DNA of 64,000 nt from Hoplostethus atlanticus (GCA_034670405.1 JAXDDX010000005.1:2581001-2645000); one strand, 5' to 3'; numbered from the stretch's first letter, positions 1 to 14,095 are shown. Notes: generated by a model from the letters alone, not told the origin. Made by a program: numbers and translations.

Positions 1-1857
1 AATTCACCTGTCCAATAACCGTTTACTTGAATCACTCAGGTTTTAGACCATTTCATTCTACTGAAACTGCACTCACAAGTGGTGATCTTCCGCTTGCTAT
101 GGATTCTGACTCAGCCTCAGTGCTATTACCGCTTGACCTGAGTGTTGCGTTTGATATGGTCACCCATAATATATTCTTAGATCGTCTTGAAAACAACATT
201 GGTATTTGAGGATTGGTGGTTTCATGATTCTACATAAGTTTACATCCTATCTACTTGCAAGAACACATTTGTATCAATATGGATTTTGGTGTACCACAAG
301 GTTCTGTTCTGGGTCTGTTGCTATTTTCTATCTACAGACGACCTCTCTGTGAAATCATTCGTACATTTGGCATTGACTTTCTTTTGCTACGCTGATGACA
401 CTCAACTCTATCTACCTGTTAAGCTAAATGACCAATCACATCTCCTAAACTTAGAGGTTGCGTGTCCCATAACTTCCTGCTCGTCAGTGCGAAAAAAAAC
501 AGAGGTGTTATTGGATCAGCTAGACACCTCTTATTGCACCTCCAGGTTATTACTAAAACTATGTTTTACCATTTTTGCAGTATTATTAAAATGACCTATA
601 TTGACCTATATTAACAATAACAGACATGGATTATTGATTATTTATATGATTATTTCAACATCCTGTTCTCCGATTTACCTAATACTAGCATTGAAAATCT
701 TCCGTGCATACAAAATGCTGCTGGCAGAATATTGACCAAAACAAGAACATTTTAGCACATAACATCTATCCTGTCCTCCCTACACTGCCTCCCACTTCAT
801 GCCAAATGTGATTTCAAGCAAACTGTCCTATATTGCACTATATATACAGCCACGTGCCCTCCACTCACTAGACGCTGACTACGTATCTATCCTAGCAGTC
901 AAAGAGAAAACTGCAGGTAACCGAGGCACATTCCTTTTCTTTGGCACAGTCTCCCTGATGCGGTTAGAGAAGAAAATTCTATAGATGTCTTTAAATCCAG
1001 ACTTAATTTATTTTCACTTGGCCTTAGCTTTGCTATTACTAGAAGTGAGTCAGTTTCTTCATAGATTAAGGTTATCAGGTTCCTGCTGATGGGAATCTAG
1101 CTTGTATATCTTGTTTTCCCAGTCACCTGTTCATTCATGTTGTTTTTTCATGTTGTTTGTGTGAGTGGGAGTAAGTCAATGGCTGTGTCTGCTGTGTGTT
1201 TGGGCTCATCTCCTCTCTTATCATTTCAGATTGTGGCTGTGGCTGGGCTGTATCAGCATCTTGTGTGGTCCTCGACTTCCTCCGTCCTAGCCTCTGGTGG
1301 TGGTAGTTGTCATGGTGACTGAGACGGTGCTGACATCCTAGCACCGGGTATCGTTCTCATGACGACCCTGATGACGACGGTGACTGAGTTGGTGCTGCTG
1401 CCCAAATGCCAGATGTGGACATTCACCAAGCAGTCTTATTGTGTTTATTCTGTGTATTTTGTTCATATTCCACTTATGAACATTTGATCCTTGTTTGCCC
1501 ACTCTCGGCACCAACTGCACACCTGACCGTCCTGGAAGGGGATCACTCTTTGTGTGGTTCTTTTCAAGGTTTCTTCCATTTTGTTTCCGTTTTTCAGAGG
1601 AGTTTTTCCTTGTTCACATTGAGGGTCTACGGTTGGGGGGTGTCGTTTTCATTTTTGTTTTTATCAATTGTGTCCATTTTGTTTAGCTGACCAGAGCTGA
1701 CCTCTTGGGCACACGTTGCTAAGCAAAAGCGCATTTCCGACACGACTTTGAAGTCTAACAAGGCTCCTCAACATTGTGGCAGTTATATAAAAGTAGGCGT
1801 TTGTGAAGCCTTTTGAGACTGTAACATAATTAAGGGCTATACAGATAAACTTGACAT
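1..1857 (+). mobile_element. Rex1/Babar-like LINE (CR1 group), old 3' part
   Basis: This is a decayed non-LTR retrotransposon cut by the left window edge. Reverse-transcriptase motifs appear in order in different frames: HSTETAL near 48-70, LDLSVAFDMV near 133-160, GVPQGSVLG near 290-315 and YADDTQLYLPVK near 390-425. The C-terminal piece (AAGRILTK near 718-740, KKIL near 970) follows. A 3' UTR with the recognisable Rex1-type stretches follows, including cctggaaggggatcactct at about 1531 and the terminal gggctatacagataaactt at about 1834-1853. Frameshifts and stops are frequent, so it cannot make protein. Rex1/Babar elements are common in teleosts, and the tail plus the LDRLEN-type motif favour this family over L2. 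The exact 3' end near 1857 is approximate. Confidence 0.8.
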
Positions 1858-3664
1858 ATGTTACACCTTTTTCAATATACAATACAGACAAATAAAATGA
1901 GGAATCGATTGTGGCATAAGTCATTGTGATGTTGAACTACGATACTTATATAGGGTTTTTTTGTGTTGTTGTTGAGGGACTTAATTTCCATAACAAAATA
2001 AAACAATTGAGGAATAACACACAAAAAGAAACTAAATAATGGGGAAAGTCTATAGAGAATATTTTTCAGCCAGAGCTACAAAACCCCAACATATATTCCT
2101 TATTGATGATTTCGCTCCACCACCCCTCCCCAGTATGCTACCCATCTCACCCCCCCGCTTCAACTCCCCTGTTTGCAAGGCTCTTAGGTTCTTAGGTGCG
2201 CTTCTTAAAAAAAGAGTGAGAAAATAAAAATAAGTGGAGAATGACAACACCTGAAATGGATCTTTAAGGACAGAAGAGAAAAACAACACATAATTAGACT
2301 GGACTGGACTACGTATATAGGTGTATATGCTGTCTCTTAAAGGATAATAAGGATAAATAAAGTTTTTTAAGTTTGTACCAATTGTCTAAGTTGCGCCTCT
2401 CTACATTATTCCTGGTGGTCTCTGCAGACAGTCATCGTAGTTGGAAATATCAGGGCTCATTTTCCTACCATCAGAAGAAGCCATTGCATTTTTGTACAGT
2501 AAGAAAAACAACTGATGCATCAAATTAAACAGGTTTCTCCTGTTTTATCGTTATTTCATTGTGCCAGAGTGGAGTTCATATAAGTGACACATTACCTTAC
2601 GCTCTGCTTACTGTCAATCAAACTGACATTCACCTGAAAAGTCCCCACCAGGAAATAATCCCTGAAAAAACCTGTACAGACTTTATTGTCACAGCCATGA
2701 CTCCTTATTTGGGGCCTCTTTGTTAGCTGGGACAGCAGTTCAATCGAAACTCGGTTTGACAGTGTGAAGCTTTGTATTTTAAAATGACAAGAAAAAACAA
2801 GAAAAAACCTGGACCTGGAGCAATTAATGACTGCCACTGTACAGTACGTAAAGCTCGGTCTGTCAGGCAGATTTACACTCAACACCTATGTGATTCTTCA
2901 GCTCGACTGCAGTCGACATAACAGAAATTTTATAGGCGCGCTGTTCACAGTCGCCTGTCGAATGCCCCTAAGCAAGCTATCATCCCAGCGTACCTCTTAC
3001 AAACTGGTTTTAATTTATTTTCAGAGAATAGACAACTCCATTGCCAAGAAAACACAAGCCAGCATAGGAGGATAACTATTTGGTCGCAGCCCATAAAGTA
3101 AGTATGGTTGATATGATACAGGTTTGATCTGCCAAAAGGAAGCCTGTCTCCCTCTCTCCACTTCCTTCTCTCCGCCTCTCTCCACTTCAGAGGTTAGCTG
3201 ACATGACTTATAAGGTGGTGGCCTGCACCATCTGAACCGCTGAACGCATGACCCTCTTTATATCTGCGAGCGGAATGTCTCTCTTTATTACTTCCACATG
3301 TTATACTATCCACACCACAGATATACAACACATCACCCCAGCAGGGTTGATCCAATCATCATTATCATCTTATCATCCAATTACTCTGTCAGGCAGGCAT
3401 CGTGAACTTTGGCTGCATGGCACATCACAAACAGGCACATCCATGGACTGTAGCCAGGGTTTCATTTGATGAGAGGTGATAGGTGTGTATGGGTGTACAA
3501 CACCTGAGGTCTTTGCTCCTGCATTCAAATCCTCCCATAGACTTTAAAGGTGCAACAAGCTACTTTATGACATTAAAATAACAATTAATAAATAGGACGT
3601 ATTCTACATTATCTGTGTTCATGCTTAATTCCCCCGTTTGCCTGACTGACTTTTTGGGGTATAT
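1858..3664. other. Intergenic stretch, no gene seen
   Basis: AT-rich DNA with no credible coding exon. A CT-rich patch sits at about 3145-3190. The stretch gactttaaaggtgcaacaag at 3540-3559 resembles the starts of other fish repeats, but I could not define an element. Short open frames here have no recognisable domain. Confidence 0.5.
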
Positions 3665-5178
3665 ACCATTTGTTATGGGTCACTCGACCGAGACTGCCCT
3701 CCTGGCAGTGACAGAGTCGCTCCATGCTGCTAGAGCGAACTCTCTCTCCTCCTGATACTCCTGGACCTGTCTGCAGCGTTTGACACGGTGAACCACCAGA
3801 TATCCTCCTCTCCACCCTTGAAGGGATGGGTGTCTCAGGCTCTGCACTCTCCATGTTTGCATCCTACCTGACGGATCGCTCCTACCAGGTGAGGCTGAGG
3901 GTCTGTGTCAGAACCACGAGGCTCACTACTGGGGTTCCGCAAGGCTCGGTTCTGGGTCCTCTTCTTTTTTCCCTCTACACAACATCTCTTGGTTCTGTTA
4001 TCCATCGACTTTTCCTACCACTGCTATGCAGATGACACCCAGCTGATCCTGTCATTTCCCCCCTCTGACACACAAGTGGAGGCACGCATTGCTGCATGCC
4101 TGGCTGACATCTCGGAGTGGATGTCGACGCACCACCTGAAGCTCAACCTGGACAAGACTGAGCTGGTGTTCCTCCCGGGGAAGGGCTGTCCGCACTGAGA
4201 CCTGGCCATCACTATTGATAATGCTGTGGTGACGTCAACTCGGACTGCAAGGAATCTGGGTGTGACCCTGGACGACCAACTGTCGTTCTCGGCAAACATC
4301 GCATCAGTGACACGCTCCTGCAGATTCCTCCTCTACAACATCAGGAGGATTCGCCCCTTCCTCACTGACAAGGCAGCGCAGGTGCTCATCCAGGCTCTTG
4401 TCATCTCCCGCCTGGACTACTGCAACTCCCTCCTCGCTGGTGCCCCGGCGTCTGCCATCAGACCTCTGGAGCTTGTTCAGAAAGCTGCAGCTCGTCTGGT
4501 GTTCAACCGCCCCAAGTTCTCCCATACAACTACCCTTCTCCGTTCTCTACACTGGCTCCCTGTAGCAGCTCGCATCCAGTTCAAGACCCTGGTGCTAGCC
4601 TATAGGGCAGTGAAAGGAACAGCTCCTTCTTACCTCCAGGCTATGGTCAAGCCTTACACCCCCGCCCGACCACTTCGCTTTGCTGCCTCGAGGCGACTGG
4701 TTGCCCCGTCGCTCAGAGGCCCCTGCGGCCGATCTACACGGTCACGGCTTTTCTCTGTTCTGGCCCCGCAGTGGTGGAATGAACTCTCCACTGATGTCAG
4801 GACAGCAGAGTCGCTGCCCATCTTTCGCCGCAGGCTGAAAACCCACCTCTTCAAGAAACACTACCCTGACCCTTCCTCTTAGCCTTGCCTATTTGTCGTC
4901 AATTATTTGTCTGTCTTTATTGGCTCTTGTTTATTTTATACACTTATTTGTCTTAGCTCTTGTTTATTTGATTTTCTTATTTGTCTCATTTGTTTAAGAA
5001 AAAGTAGGTAGCTAAGTTATTGCACTTTTACCTTGGCACTAGTTATGCTCTTAGTTGCTTGTTTAGGAAGGAAATGCACTTACGATTTCTGGTGACTAGT
5101 AGTTTTCTTGCCTACCTATGTTGAATGCACTTATTGTAAGTCGCTTTGGATAAAAGCGTCTGCTAAATGACTGTAATG
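3665..5178 (+). mobile_element. L2 (Maui-type) LINE, 5'-truncated, copy A
   Basis: A non-LTR retrotransposon of the L2 clade that begins within the reverse transcriptase and runs to the normal 3' end. The 3' tail contains gtaagtcgctttggataaaa followed by gcgtctgctaaatgactgta, a 3' sequence shared by many teleost L2 elements and the SINEs that borrow it. The last ~690 bp are almost the same as 18642-19335 (copy B), with only a few percent differences by eye, so both copies are fairly young. 5' truncation is the usual result of target-primed reverse transcription. Confidence 0.88.
3671..4882 (+). pseudogene. L2 reverse transcriptase, broken
   Basis: This is the C-terminal two-thirds of an L2 ORF2-type protein, which in intact elements nicks target DNA and copies the RNA into it. 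Visible motifs: HSTETALLAV at 3681; LDLSAAFDTVNHQ near 3761-3799; TTGVPQGSVLGPLLFSLY near 3928-3981; and the catalytic YADDTQL at 4025-4045. The conserved C-terminal stretch (LHWLPVAARIQFK, WWNELSTDVR, HLFKKHYPD) follows, with a stop at 4880-4882. Breaks: the HSTETAL, GVPQGS and YADD blocks lie in three different frames, implying two frameshifts, and there is an in-frame TGA at 4196. After that stop the frame stays open for about 227 codons. It is not functional. No endonuclease part is present. Confidence 0.85.
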
Positions 5179-5749
5179 TCATGTGGGCGTGGCCAGTGGT
5201 AAACTGGGCTGTGGCTATCAAGGTGAGGCTAGACTCACTTTCTCTCACTCCAGCTAGTGTAGTGTCATGTTTACGAAGGGCATTTGCTGGGAGGGGCATT
5301 GGTGATGCATGTTTCAACATTGTCCAGAGTAGTGCAATGATGCTAGCCAAAATGTGCCAAAAATGTGTAGATGTTTGCTGTTGCTTTCGGGAGGGATACT
5401 CTTAACAAATCTAACTTTATTGGTAGGACATGTCAGACTATGCTTTAGCTTTGGAGGAATTGACCGGGCCCAAATAAAGCTTAGAAAGTAGGTTGCTGTT
5501 TTTATCTTGTTCCTTAATGGATGACAAAGTTTAACAAGCCAAACAATACAGATTCGCTGTCAGATTAGTTTATCATCAATTCAAACGGCCTACATGACAT
5601 AGAGTTTACCAGACGTCCGGTCGAAGCTAACTAGTATGCTCGTGAGACTTGACTCGAACTTGACCAACTGAGGTCAATAATCAACAGCTGGGATCCCCAG
5701 TTTATTCCTTGGCTGCAGTGCTGGGCTCGTTGCTGCAAAAAGTAACTAA
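5179..5749. other. Intergenic stretch, nothing recognised
   Basis: Sequence directly downstream of the L2 tail. I see no coding exon, no RNA gene and no clear repeat. The stretch after 5640 leads into the dispersed repeat that follows. Confidence 0.4.
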
Positions 5750-6065
5750 TTTCAAAAGTAACTAGAAGGCAGAGCGCAACTAGATGGAAAACCTCCACCA
5801 ATGCCAATTTTCCAACCCAAAAACAACATTCCTATCACTTCAAATTTAAAAGTTAAAATTAATTTCTTGACCCTGCAAACATGGACTAGATAGAGACTTG
5901 GAATCAAGTCTAATGGCAGAAATCCCAGATCCACATCACCACCAAAATCTAATCATCTGTTCACCAAATTTCATGGAAATCTGTTCAAAAGTTTTTGAGA
6001 TATCCTCCTGAGACTGACAGAATAAACAAGCAGGGATGAAAACATAACCTCCACCAAAACTGATC
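5750..6065 (-). repeat. Dispersed repeat, class uncertain (possibly LINE 3' end)
   Basis: Read on the minus strand this contains ggtggaggttatgttttcat at the start, then aaaacttttgaacagatttc, gattagattttggtggtgat and, farther on, ggcattggtggaggttttcc. I know this combination as an interspersed repeat found widely in fish and invertebrate genomes, probably the 3' part of a non-LTR element, but I cannot name the family with certainty. There is no coding potential. Boundaries are approximate. Confidence 0.4.
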
Positions 6066-9000
6066 AGGAAACCAAGCCGCATTGATGTCCAGAATTGTTC
6101 TCATCCTTTTGCACGATGAAAATCAAGGTAGTGGCAATACCTCCACCCAGAGAAAGCAGAGAAGTTGTTCTGCCAGTTCTCATCTAAGCTATCTCAGTGT
6201 GCATCTGCATCGACTGAGAGGGACATATTTTTGGGATAATTCAACTTATATCTATTCAATATTAAGTAATATTATTACTGAGATTGAATTTCCTCAGAAA
6301 CTGCTGGTTTCTGGGGAAAAGTAACACCAGTAGGCTAATAAACATTAACAAGGCTTGCATGGTCGAGTGAGGATAAAGATCTGCATCGTGGAGCAGAACA
6401 GCATCAGATTATGGTTTTAATTATTGAGTCTGATTCACATCATATGTGATCCATATAGTGGATGTTCTCTTTAAACTTCATATAAAAGTCATGTGTGTGA
6501 AACCATCGACATATCAAAAGTATGACACTCCGGGCCACACACTAATGCACGCTGTCCCTGTCTGGTAAACTGCATTGCCATCGGTGAGTGGTGCCAGCAA
6601 ATGTGCTCTATAGTCAACAAATAAATCTGCTGGCTCTTTGTCACGGCCGCCCTGCTGTTTTTGTTTTGACGTTCACTATTTTCTCCATACTTGCTGTCGT
6701 GTTCTCTTCTTTTGTTGCTGGTACCTGACGGCCTTTGTTGCTGCTCCTCTGAGTTTGATTAACACCTTGGAGATCAGAGACAGAGTGGCGAGATAAGCAG
6801 TTTATGTCATATTGTCAGCGACGTGACCCCGCTGCGCTTGGTTCAATGGCTCTCCAGGCTCTGGCTTCAATAGTGGGGGACGCACACCGATCAGCTTCTA
6901 ACCAGAACGAACTGTTTTCCACCACCTCTGCGCAGGCCAGCACATCATCATTTTGCTTGGACGCTCGCCCTGTCACATGTGTGTCACAGTGTCTGGATGC
7001 TTCACCTCTACTGTAGCTCTTCGTTTCTAATAGGTTGTGCACTTTCTTCCACCGCTGAGAGTAACTGTTCTTTGTGATTAAGTGCTCCCATTACGCGAAA
7101 AGGGGGTCGTTAAAATGGATTTGACCTCAGGTCAGATCATTAGTGTAAGTTAGTAGCGTCTTTCTACGATCGCCACGGCCCAATGTGCACTAATCAGGTA
7201 CAGCGCTATCTAAAGCAGGCTTGAGTTAGAGTAAAGAAGGGCACCACATTCTACTTTATTCTATTCTAATGTGAGAAGATTGGGGGGGGGGGGTCTGACG
7301 TACCTGGCCTAGATCAGCCAGATGCCATGCTGGCTCAAACAGTAGGTCTGAAAGGCCAGTGTCACCGAACATCAGACTGGAGAGTTTGAACCACGAGAAT
7401 TCAATAACGGCACACTGGGAGAGCATTCACTCTCCCAGGAATATCAACATCAAAGAGAAGAAGGGATTATCGAAAACATAAATATTACCTTCAAGGGAAA
7501 GGTAGGGCAGGCTTCTGCGCTATGGAGCGGTTCCAACAAGAGAGAGGCGTTTATGTAGCTTGCAGTATGAGATCCATGTGGCCGAAACCAAGACCATGTG
7601 AAAGGGTATGGAACAAGAAGACATTGCAATGGAAAACGATGTGCTCATGCAATACTCCTGTTATGCATGCTTTTGCATTATATGATTACGGACGGAGAAA
7701 TTTTAATCTGATTAAAGGTATCAGTCTATACCGGGATTGAGCATAAAAGGCCATTATAATAAACGGATAAACATAGGGTTGGATTTCAAAAGGTTTTGCT
7801 ACGGATATCAATGAATGAGAATAATCCGTAAACAGACATATCAGATTATGATGGAGGAATACTGAGTGGAAGCAGTGACGCACGAGCCGCTGCACGCTAA
7901 CAGGGGCTAAATGTCGCCGTACCTCTGACTCACATCCTCTTGTCACAAATTCACGACGCCGATGGCATCAATCAACGCTCTCTCGCTCCCGGCGTCATAA
8001 GACGTCACTGTGGGGGGTCGAGGGGGTTCAGGGGTCAGAGGTTAAGAACAAGGGGCAGGCTAATTCCACTGCGGTCCACGACATCCAGCCAGAGATCACC
8101 CCTCATGACGTCTGTTTTTGGGGCATGAATCACAGCCAGTGGCACATCATATGGGGGGGAAATGCACGATCGGGCCCTTTGGAGACTCAGAGGACCTCTT
8201 GAACTCTGGGAACATGATGAAAAAATCCTATCAGTCATCTGCATGTTAGCCCCTAATCTGTTGCCTGTGTCCTTTTTAGTGTAATTAAAGCTGCACTAGG
8301 CAACTTTGCAGCGAGAGGTAACTGTTCGGAAAACCGTTTGAACTTCGATACCCAGAACTCCATTAAGGCGACGTCAGTGAACTGCACACAGTACGTTCAT
8401 GTTCAGCAAACCGGGCCGGTCTGCGATGGCTTCGTACCAAAAGGAAACCAAGCAACGAGAAAAGGCGAGGCAAAGCTTTCTCTGGATGGAGCACTCACTC
8501 GCTGTTGTCTATCAGACACTTTTGTACTTTGTACTTTTGGTCTTAAATTTCAATTCATCACTTCCTGGATGTTCAGCCAGAATTTAATTTGGGCAAATAG
8601 ACAATTCTGTTGCAGCTCCACTTCGGCTTGATAAGACGGGTGTAGTTTTACACAGATCTAGTTCATCTAGTTCAGCTGTACCGACAACAATAAGCAGTTC
8701 AGGATTGCATAACATACTAGGATTGCATCTGTTGAAGCACCGTGGTTCCTTTAGAAGATTGGAGCACATTTTGCGGCGTCAAAAATTGTCATGGCATTCC
8801 ATATACATCTGCAGTGCATCTACAGATTGCAGTGCAACATTTTGGTCAGAACACATGGAAAAACATAAATTGTAATTAGGGGTTACATCAACGTGATGGA
8901 TGTTTTTTTCCGCCACTGCATGGGCACCCGGTCTATGCGGGAACTCTTTGAGTTTTAAATCACAGAGAAATGAGAGTCTGTCAGGGTAATTCAGACAGAA

Positions 9001-10778
9001 TGACATGGAGGCAACGAGGAACACACAAGGTGGTGCGGGCCCCCGTTTCCTTGAGGTTTTTCCTGCTTCGTCGGGTTGTGTCGCTGCCGGCATACTTCAA
9101 ATCCTTGAAGACGAGTTCAAGCTCAAGTTCAAGTTTCAACACTGGAGTGGGGTGGATGGAGGGCATGGCATAGTTCAGTTCAGAGCAGGTTGAGATGAGG
9201 ATACTGTGACGGCTTGTGATGACTTGCGTGTCTCATAAAACAAGCATAATATACAGTGGATGTAGCACATGGCTATTACATGGAGTACAATACAAAATAC
9301 AGTGCAGGAAAGAGCACTATATACAGTTTTATATGATATAATCAACATGGGACTAGCATCTTGGGAACAGGGTTAAATGATAGGGTGTAGTTCTCCACGG
9401 ACGACACCAAAACCTCTCACGATACGACCTCATAAAGTTTCCACTCATCCAACCATCGTTTCCAACTTGGAGAGCCATCGAGTCTGAGGACTGGAGACTG
9501 ATTCATCTTCTCTGGAGGTACATACAGTACTCTGTGGTGGTGGGCATAGGACGCCAATCTACTGTCCGTCCCAGTGACACCGTGATTATGTCTGACCTGA
9601 GTAAATATTTGACAGGGTAAAAAGGTGGAACTGGCTAGAAGAATGGAAGGAGGATGAAACCCAAGACATCTATAATTATATCTGTGCCGTGCCCTGTGAA
9701 GCCACATAGTCCGGTACTGCTGGAGTCATATAAGGGAACGCACTTTGACAAGAACAAGAGTCTACAGAGTCCACAAGCAAAAACTGTATAGTCGTAATGG
9801 CTGGTATTCATCACTTGAGCATCTTTAGCACACAATGCAGTAAAATAACAGCAAGATGAAATACCGTCTTCATATGTTTCTTCGATTGATCTCAGGGTGA
9901 GACACCTTCCATGGGACCCTGTGGGGAACGTGGGGAGAGGAAAGAGATGCTCTGCATCACAAGCTCTCCGGTGAGTAATAGGAATGAATGATAGGAGAGT
10001 GAGTCAGGATGCCTGCCGCCACTAGGACCGCTTACTGCGCTACATTCATTCCCAAAATGTACTTTCTGGATTAAAAAAATGGTTCATTTCAAAAACTTGG
10101 CTTGCAAAAAAAAAAAACACCGCAGTCATACAATCCTGAGAAATGGAGATTGATTGGATACAGGGGATTATCGATTTATTAATACCGTGATGCTTATTTG
10201 ACAATGATGAATTACACTGGGATTTGGCCTATTCGGACAGCAGAGTGGGTGTTTTGCTGTTTACACTTTATCAGTTCAGGATTTATGATTTATGACTTCA
10301 AATCTTCCTCTGTTGCTTTAATCTCACAGGTTACTCATATTGGCAACATATTAGGTTGAATTGCACATTTCTGCTAGTAAGTCTCACGGCCGTTCATCAC
10401 TGTTCCTCTTAACAATACTGTTTGGTCCTCTGGTGCTCCAGTTCTCTTATTAAAAGCTAGAAGGATCTGAACTAAAAAGTCTCACAGATCTACAGTTCTG
10501 TAAAATAGTCATTTCCTGGAATTTACCTGAAGTTAGTCAGATTGGCTGCCGGCTTTCAGTTTGTTGGCACATCTACGGGAATGCATTTTAAGTCAGGGAA
10601 AACCTATAAAACTAAATCACATGTTAAATAACATGTTCATATTGTTCATATTGTCGTCTCAGTTGGTGGTAAAGACGGAGAAGGCTGTACTTTTTTCCCC
10701 TTCTTTTTTGAATTAAGTACTTTAGGGATATCAGGTTCCGTAAAAAGACTCTCAATTATTTGGAAATACACTGGAGCA
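6066..10778. other. Intergenic stretch, no gene seen
   Basis: No exon with a recognisable protein domain on either strand. It contains a run of 12 Gs at 7282-7293. A block from about 8284 (ttaaagctgcactaggcaac) may be a decayed repeat, but no second end was found. Frames of 60-104 codons occur at random and resemble no family I know. Confidence 0.4.
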
Positions 10779-10805
10779 GTGGTGGTGGTGGTGGTGGTGG
10801 TGGTG
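10779..10805. repeat. (GTG)n microsatellite
   Basis: A perfect trinucleotide tract of nine units, followed 98 bp later by a GT tract. Confidence 0.95.
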
Positions 10806-10902
10806 ATGTCACCACAAAATCCTTGGTGTCCAGCGATCAATCACACTGCGTAAGTGCATAACATTTCTGAGTGTGTGTGGTCCCTGCAATCGTGTGTGCA
10901 TT

Positions 10903-10926
10903 TGTGTGTGTGTGTGTGTGTGTGTG
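10903..10926. repeat. (TG)n microsatellite
   Basis: Twelve perfect TG units, with shorter TG runs just upstream at 10871-10878 and 10892-10897. Confidence 0.95.
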
Positions 10927-13900
10927 AGAGAACGAACAATATATAAAGCGTGCCTCCATGTAAATATTAGTGTGTATCACACTTTAAAGCACAAATAGCA
11001 CTCAAAGTGTGCCAAGGTGAGGAGTGGAGGGAGGGCAGAGAGAGAGAGAGAATGGCCCTGAATGCATCCACATGCCCACGCAAACCTGGCAACGCCGTCT
11101 CGTCTCTCTTCCTCCCATTCCATGCCATCGTCTTTCCCTAAAAAAATGATTTCAATGTCAGTCGTGATAGATGAGACGCAATCAGAAAAAGGTTTTAAGG
11201 CAAGCAAAGGATATGTGGAAATAAAGAGAGGAGAGAGCAGGAGAGACAAAGCGCCGGGTTAAAATGGCCGAGTGTCTCAGCTGTATTTAGTGATGTGTCA
11301 AACAGCGTACGTGGAGATGAGAAACAGCCTTCTGAGCTAGTAACATTGGCTAGTGGGTGGATAAACACTCGGCTACAAAGACAAACAGATGAAAAAACGG
11401 AGAGGCTGATAGAAGAAGGGACGCACAGAAGGTAAGAAAGGAAGTCAGTGAGCGGAGGAAATTTAGTTAAAGTGGAAATCCGCAAGATCCTGTTTCTTTA
11501 ACTTTTATTTAGTCTCCATCTTTGTCTCTCAGCACTTGTCGCTCGTGGTATTTCTGCACCGCACTTCCCAGAGTTCACCTGTCAGTCAAACAGTGTGTCC
11601 AGCACTGTGACGTCTTTCCCCTTGGAGTTTCTGTTGATGAAGTTTCTGTAGGTGGCGCTCTTTTCTTTGTCTGTTCAGCCACGGTGGCTATCGCTGCTCA
11701 TGCTAACTACCCAGTTCTTCTTCTGTTTTTTTCTACACAAACCAGAAATGGAAAACGCATCACTTCCTGTGCGCCAGAGGATTTTTTCCCCCCAGGAAAG
11801 ACCTACAGTACCGCACGTCGGGCGTTTAGAACAGCAAATGTTAAAAAAAAATCATCGAATCAATATTGTGTAATAGCGATCGGTGATAGAGTAGCAGAAT
11901 GAACATTTATTAAAGCAAAACAGAACTGACACAATGTTATTCCTATGATCTCATACAGTCCCGTCAACATTTGACAACAGCGCGGACTCTCGCCAAAAGC
12001 TGGAAACCGAAGAACCCCCCCAAAGAAATCTGTGATGCGTCATGACAAGGCGAACTGACTTTGCCGACCCGCAGAATAATGTTTGTTTGCGCTTTTACAT
12101 TTGCAAATGATGCTTCCTTTAATTGTGGTACATGCACCACGTGCCCACCGTCGGACCACCAGCCACTGTCAGCGGGGATTAGCCTCTCTCTGATGTGATG
12201 AGAGAGTTGTGGCTCTCTCGTTTCAGCATTGGGCGAGACCGTAACAGAGATCATAAAGCATCACAAGGCGACCTAAGCCTTATAAGGAATCCATTATAAG
12301 CACATTGTGAGTGCACGATAATGACTATAATCACAGCGGGACATATAAAACACATTGTGGAACTAATTTACGGGGGGGGGTTGAACGCGATGAGTAATGG
12401 CATGATATTAAACCGAATGTACTTCACTGACATTTATCTGATGATTATATTGGGACAGCATTTACCTCCGCTCCTAATGGCCGTGTAATCTGCCGTTGCC
12501 AGAGAGAGTGATTCACATTCAGGACCGAACTAAACTTCTTTCAACACCGAGAGCCCGAGAGAAGCCAGGTCAGGTTCGACCAATTTCTCATCTTCCACGC
12601 AGGCTTCCAAATAGGCTGTTCTCATTGAACTGGTATTAATTCCTATCAGTCCGAGTGGAAAGCGGATCCAGAGAGTGTCTGTGTCAAGGAAAACACTATT
12701 CCCAGCTGTACAGTGAAGGGTCTTTCAAAGCTTTTTGTCCCCCCTCCCCCCACAGGCATCGCCAAATTCCATGAATAATTCTGGGCAGATAGAGGAGGAG
12801 GTGGATGGCGGGGATGTTTGTGCTCCTGCTTTTGTCCTTTTGATGGGGGGGGGGGATCCTCCAAAGTGACATATTGTCGGACTTCACTTCTTTCGTGAGT
12901 TCACCTGTATCCGTCGGCTATGAGAAGCAGCCACGTGCGTTCAGCGTGACGGGGTAGGTGGTGATGCAAATCAAGCAAATGGGGCAAATATTTACCCTGG
13001 GAGTAGGGCTGCTCAGTGCCGGGCGTTGGGCTGAGGTGCTTGGGGAAGGGTGGGGGAAAGCGGCCGTGTCTGTTTAGAGTCTCCGCCTCGTGTAAATACC
13101 AACGGAGGCAGATCAGAGGCCACTTCAGGAGTAATTACCAGCAAGTTTGCACCTACACATCTGGGCAGCACCGCCGAGTGACTGTTTCTCATGGGAACAG
13201 GCATGTCACCAGGGAGTAATCCATTCAGTCAGGGGAAAAAACACGTATGCCACCTGCTTATGCTTAGTGCAGTATGGCAACCAGCGAGGTCAATTTCTGT
13301 AATGATATTACAGTTACCCGTCAAAGAAATGTCATTCATTTTTGTTATCAGCTCTTTAAATCAAAGATTGAGGCTGAATCATCCAAAAACTATGATTCTC
13401 CCCATCCTTGATTAGATGGGGAGTGGTGGGAAAGTTTATTATGTCTGTGTGAAAGTGTTGCCATTACTTATAAACACAAACTTGAAATGAGGTCTTTCCA
13501 GCAGCAAAGACATATAGCGTATAGATAAGGATGTACAAACACACAACTGACAATTTCAGGACATGTTGGAAAGGTAGAAATGTATGGATGAAAGTATGAG
13601 AAGGAATGGATTTTTGCCTGACATCCCCTCTTGCCTGATTTTGAAAACAAGAGGGGATGTAAGCAATATAGTGAGAAGTGTAATGTATTACTGCTCCCAG
13701 GGAGTAATGACATCGCTTTTGCAACAAGTAATATAGTACTTTTTTGGGGGTGACGAGCCCGACACCGATGGCAACTCATCTGAAACTGCTTAGCGAGAAT
13801 CGTGCCGCCGCATTGACATCGCGACACTACTTTGAATCTCGAATTTCACTGTGAAAACGAAGCTCTCGCTCAGGGGTATCATTTACCGTACAGCCGCCAT

Positions 13901-14081
13901 ACCGTTTTCATGGAAATATAAACCTGTTGTGAATTAATTCCCTTAAATTACAGTGGAAGTGCACCGCAGACGAAGAGAGAATGTGCGGAGGCTTCGGTGG
14001 AGTTCCACTTTTAAAAAAGGAGTCTCGACAGGCAGCGGAGGGAAATGTCCGCCGGGCTCACCCAAGCTTCCTGTCTCTGTG
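10927..14081. other. Intergenic stretch, no gene seen
   Basis: No supported exon. The frame at 11522-11902 (126 codons, plus strand) starts inside low-complexity CT-rich sequence and has no recognisable domain. G runs occur at 12371-12380 and 12844-12854. The block from about 11470 (ttaaagtggaaatccgcaag) may be a decayed repeat without a visible second end. Confidence 0.4.
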
Positions 14082-14095
14082 GTAGGGGGGGGGGG

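Noticed and set aside
8284-8770. Possible DNA transposon starting ttaaagctgcactaggcaac
   Set aside because: No matching inverted end or target duplication could be found by eye.
11522-11902. 126-codon plus-strand frame
   Set aside because: CT-rich start, no domain, and probably part of a decayed repeat.
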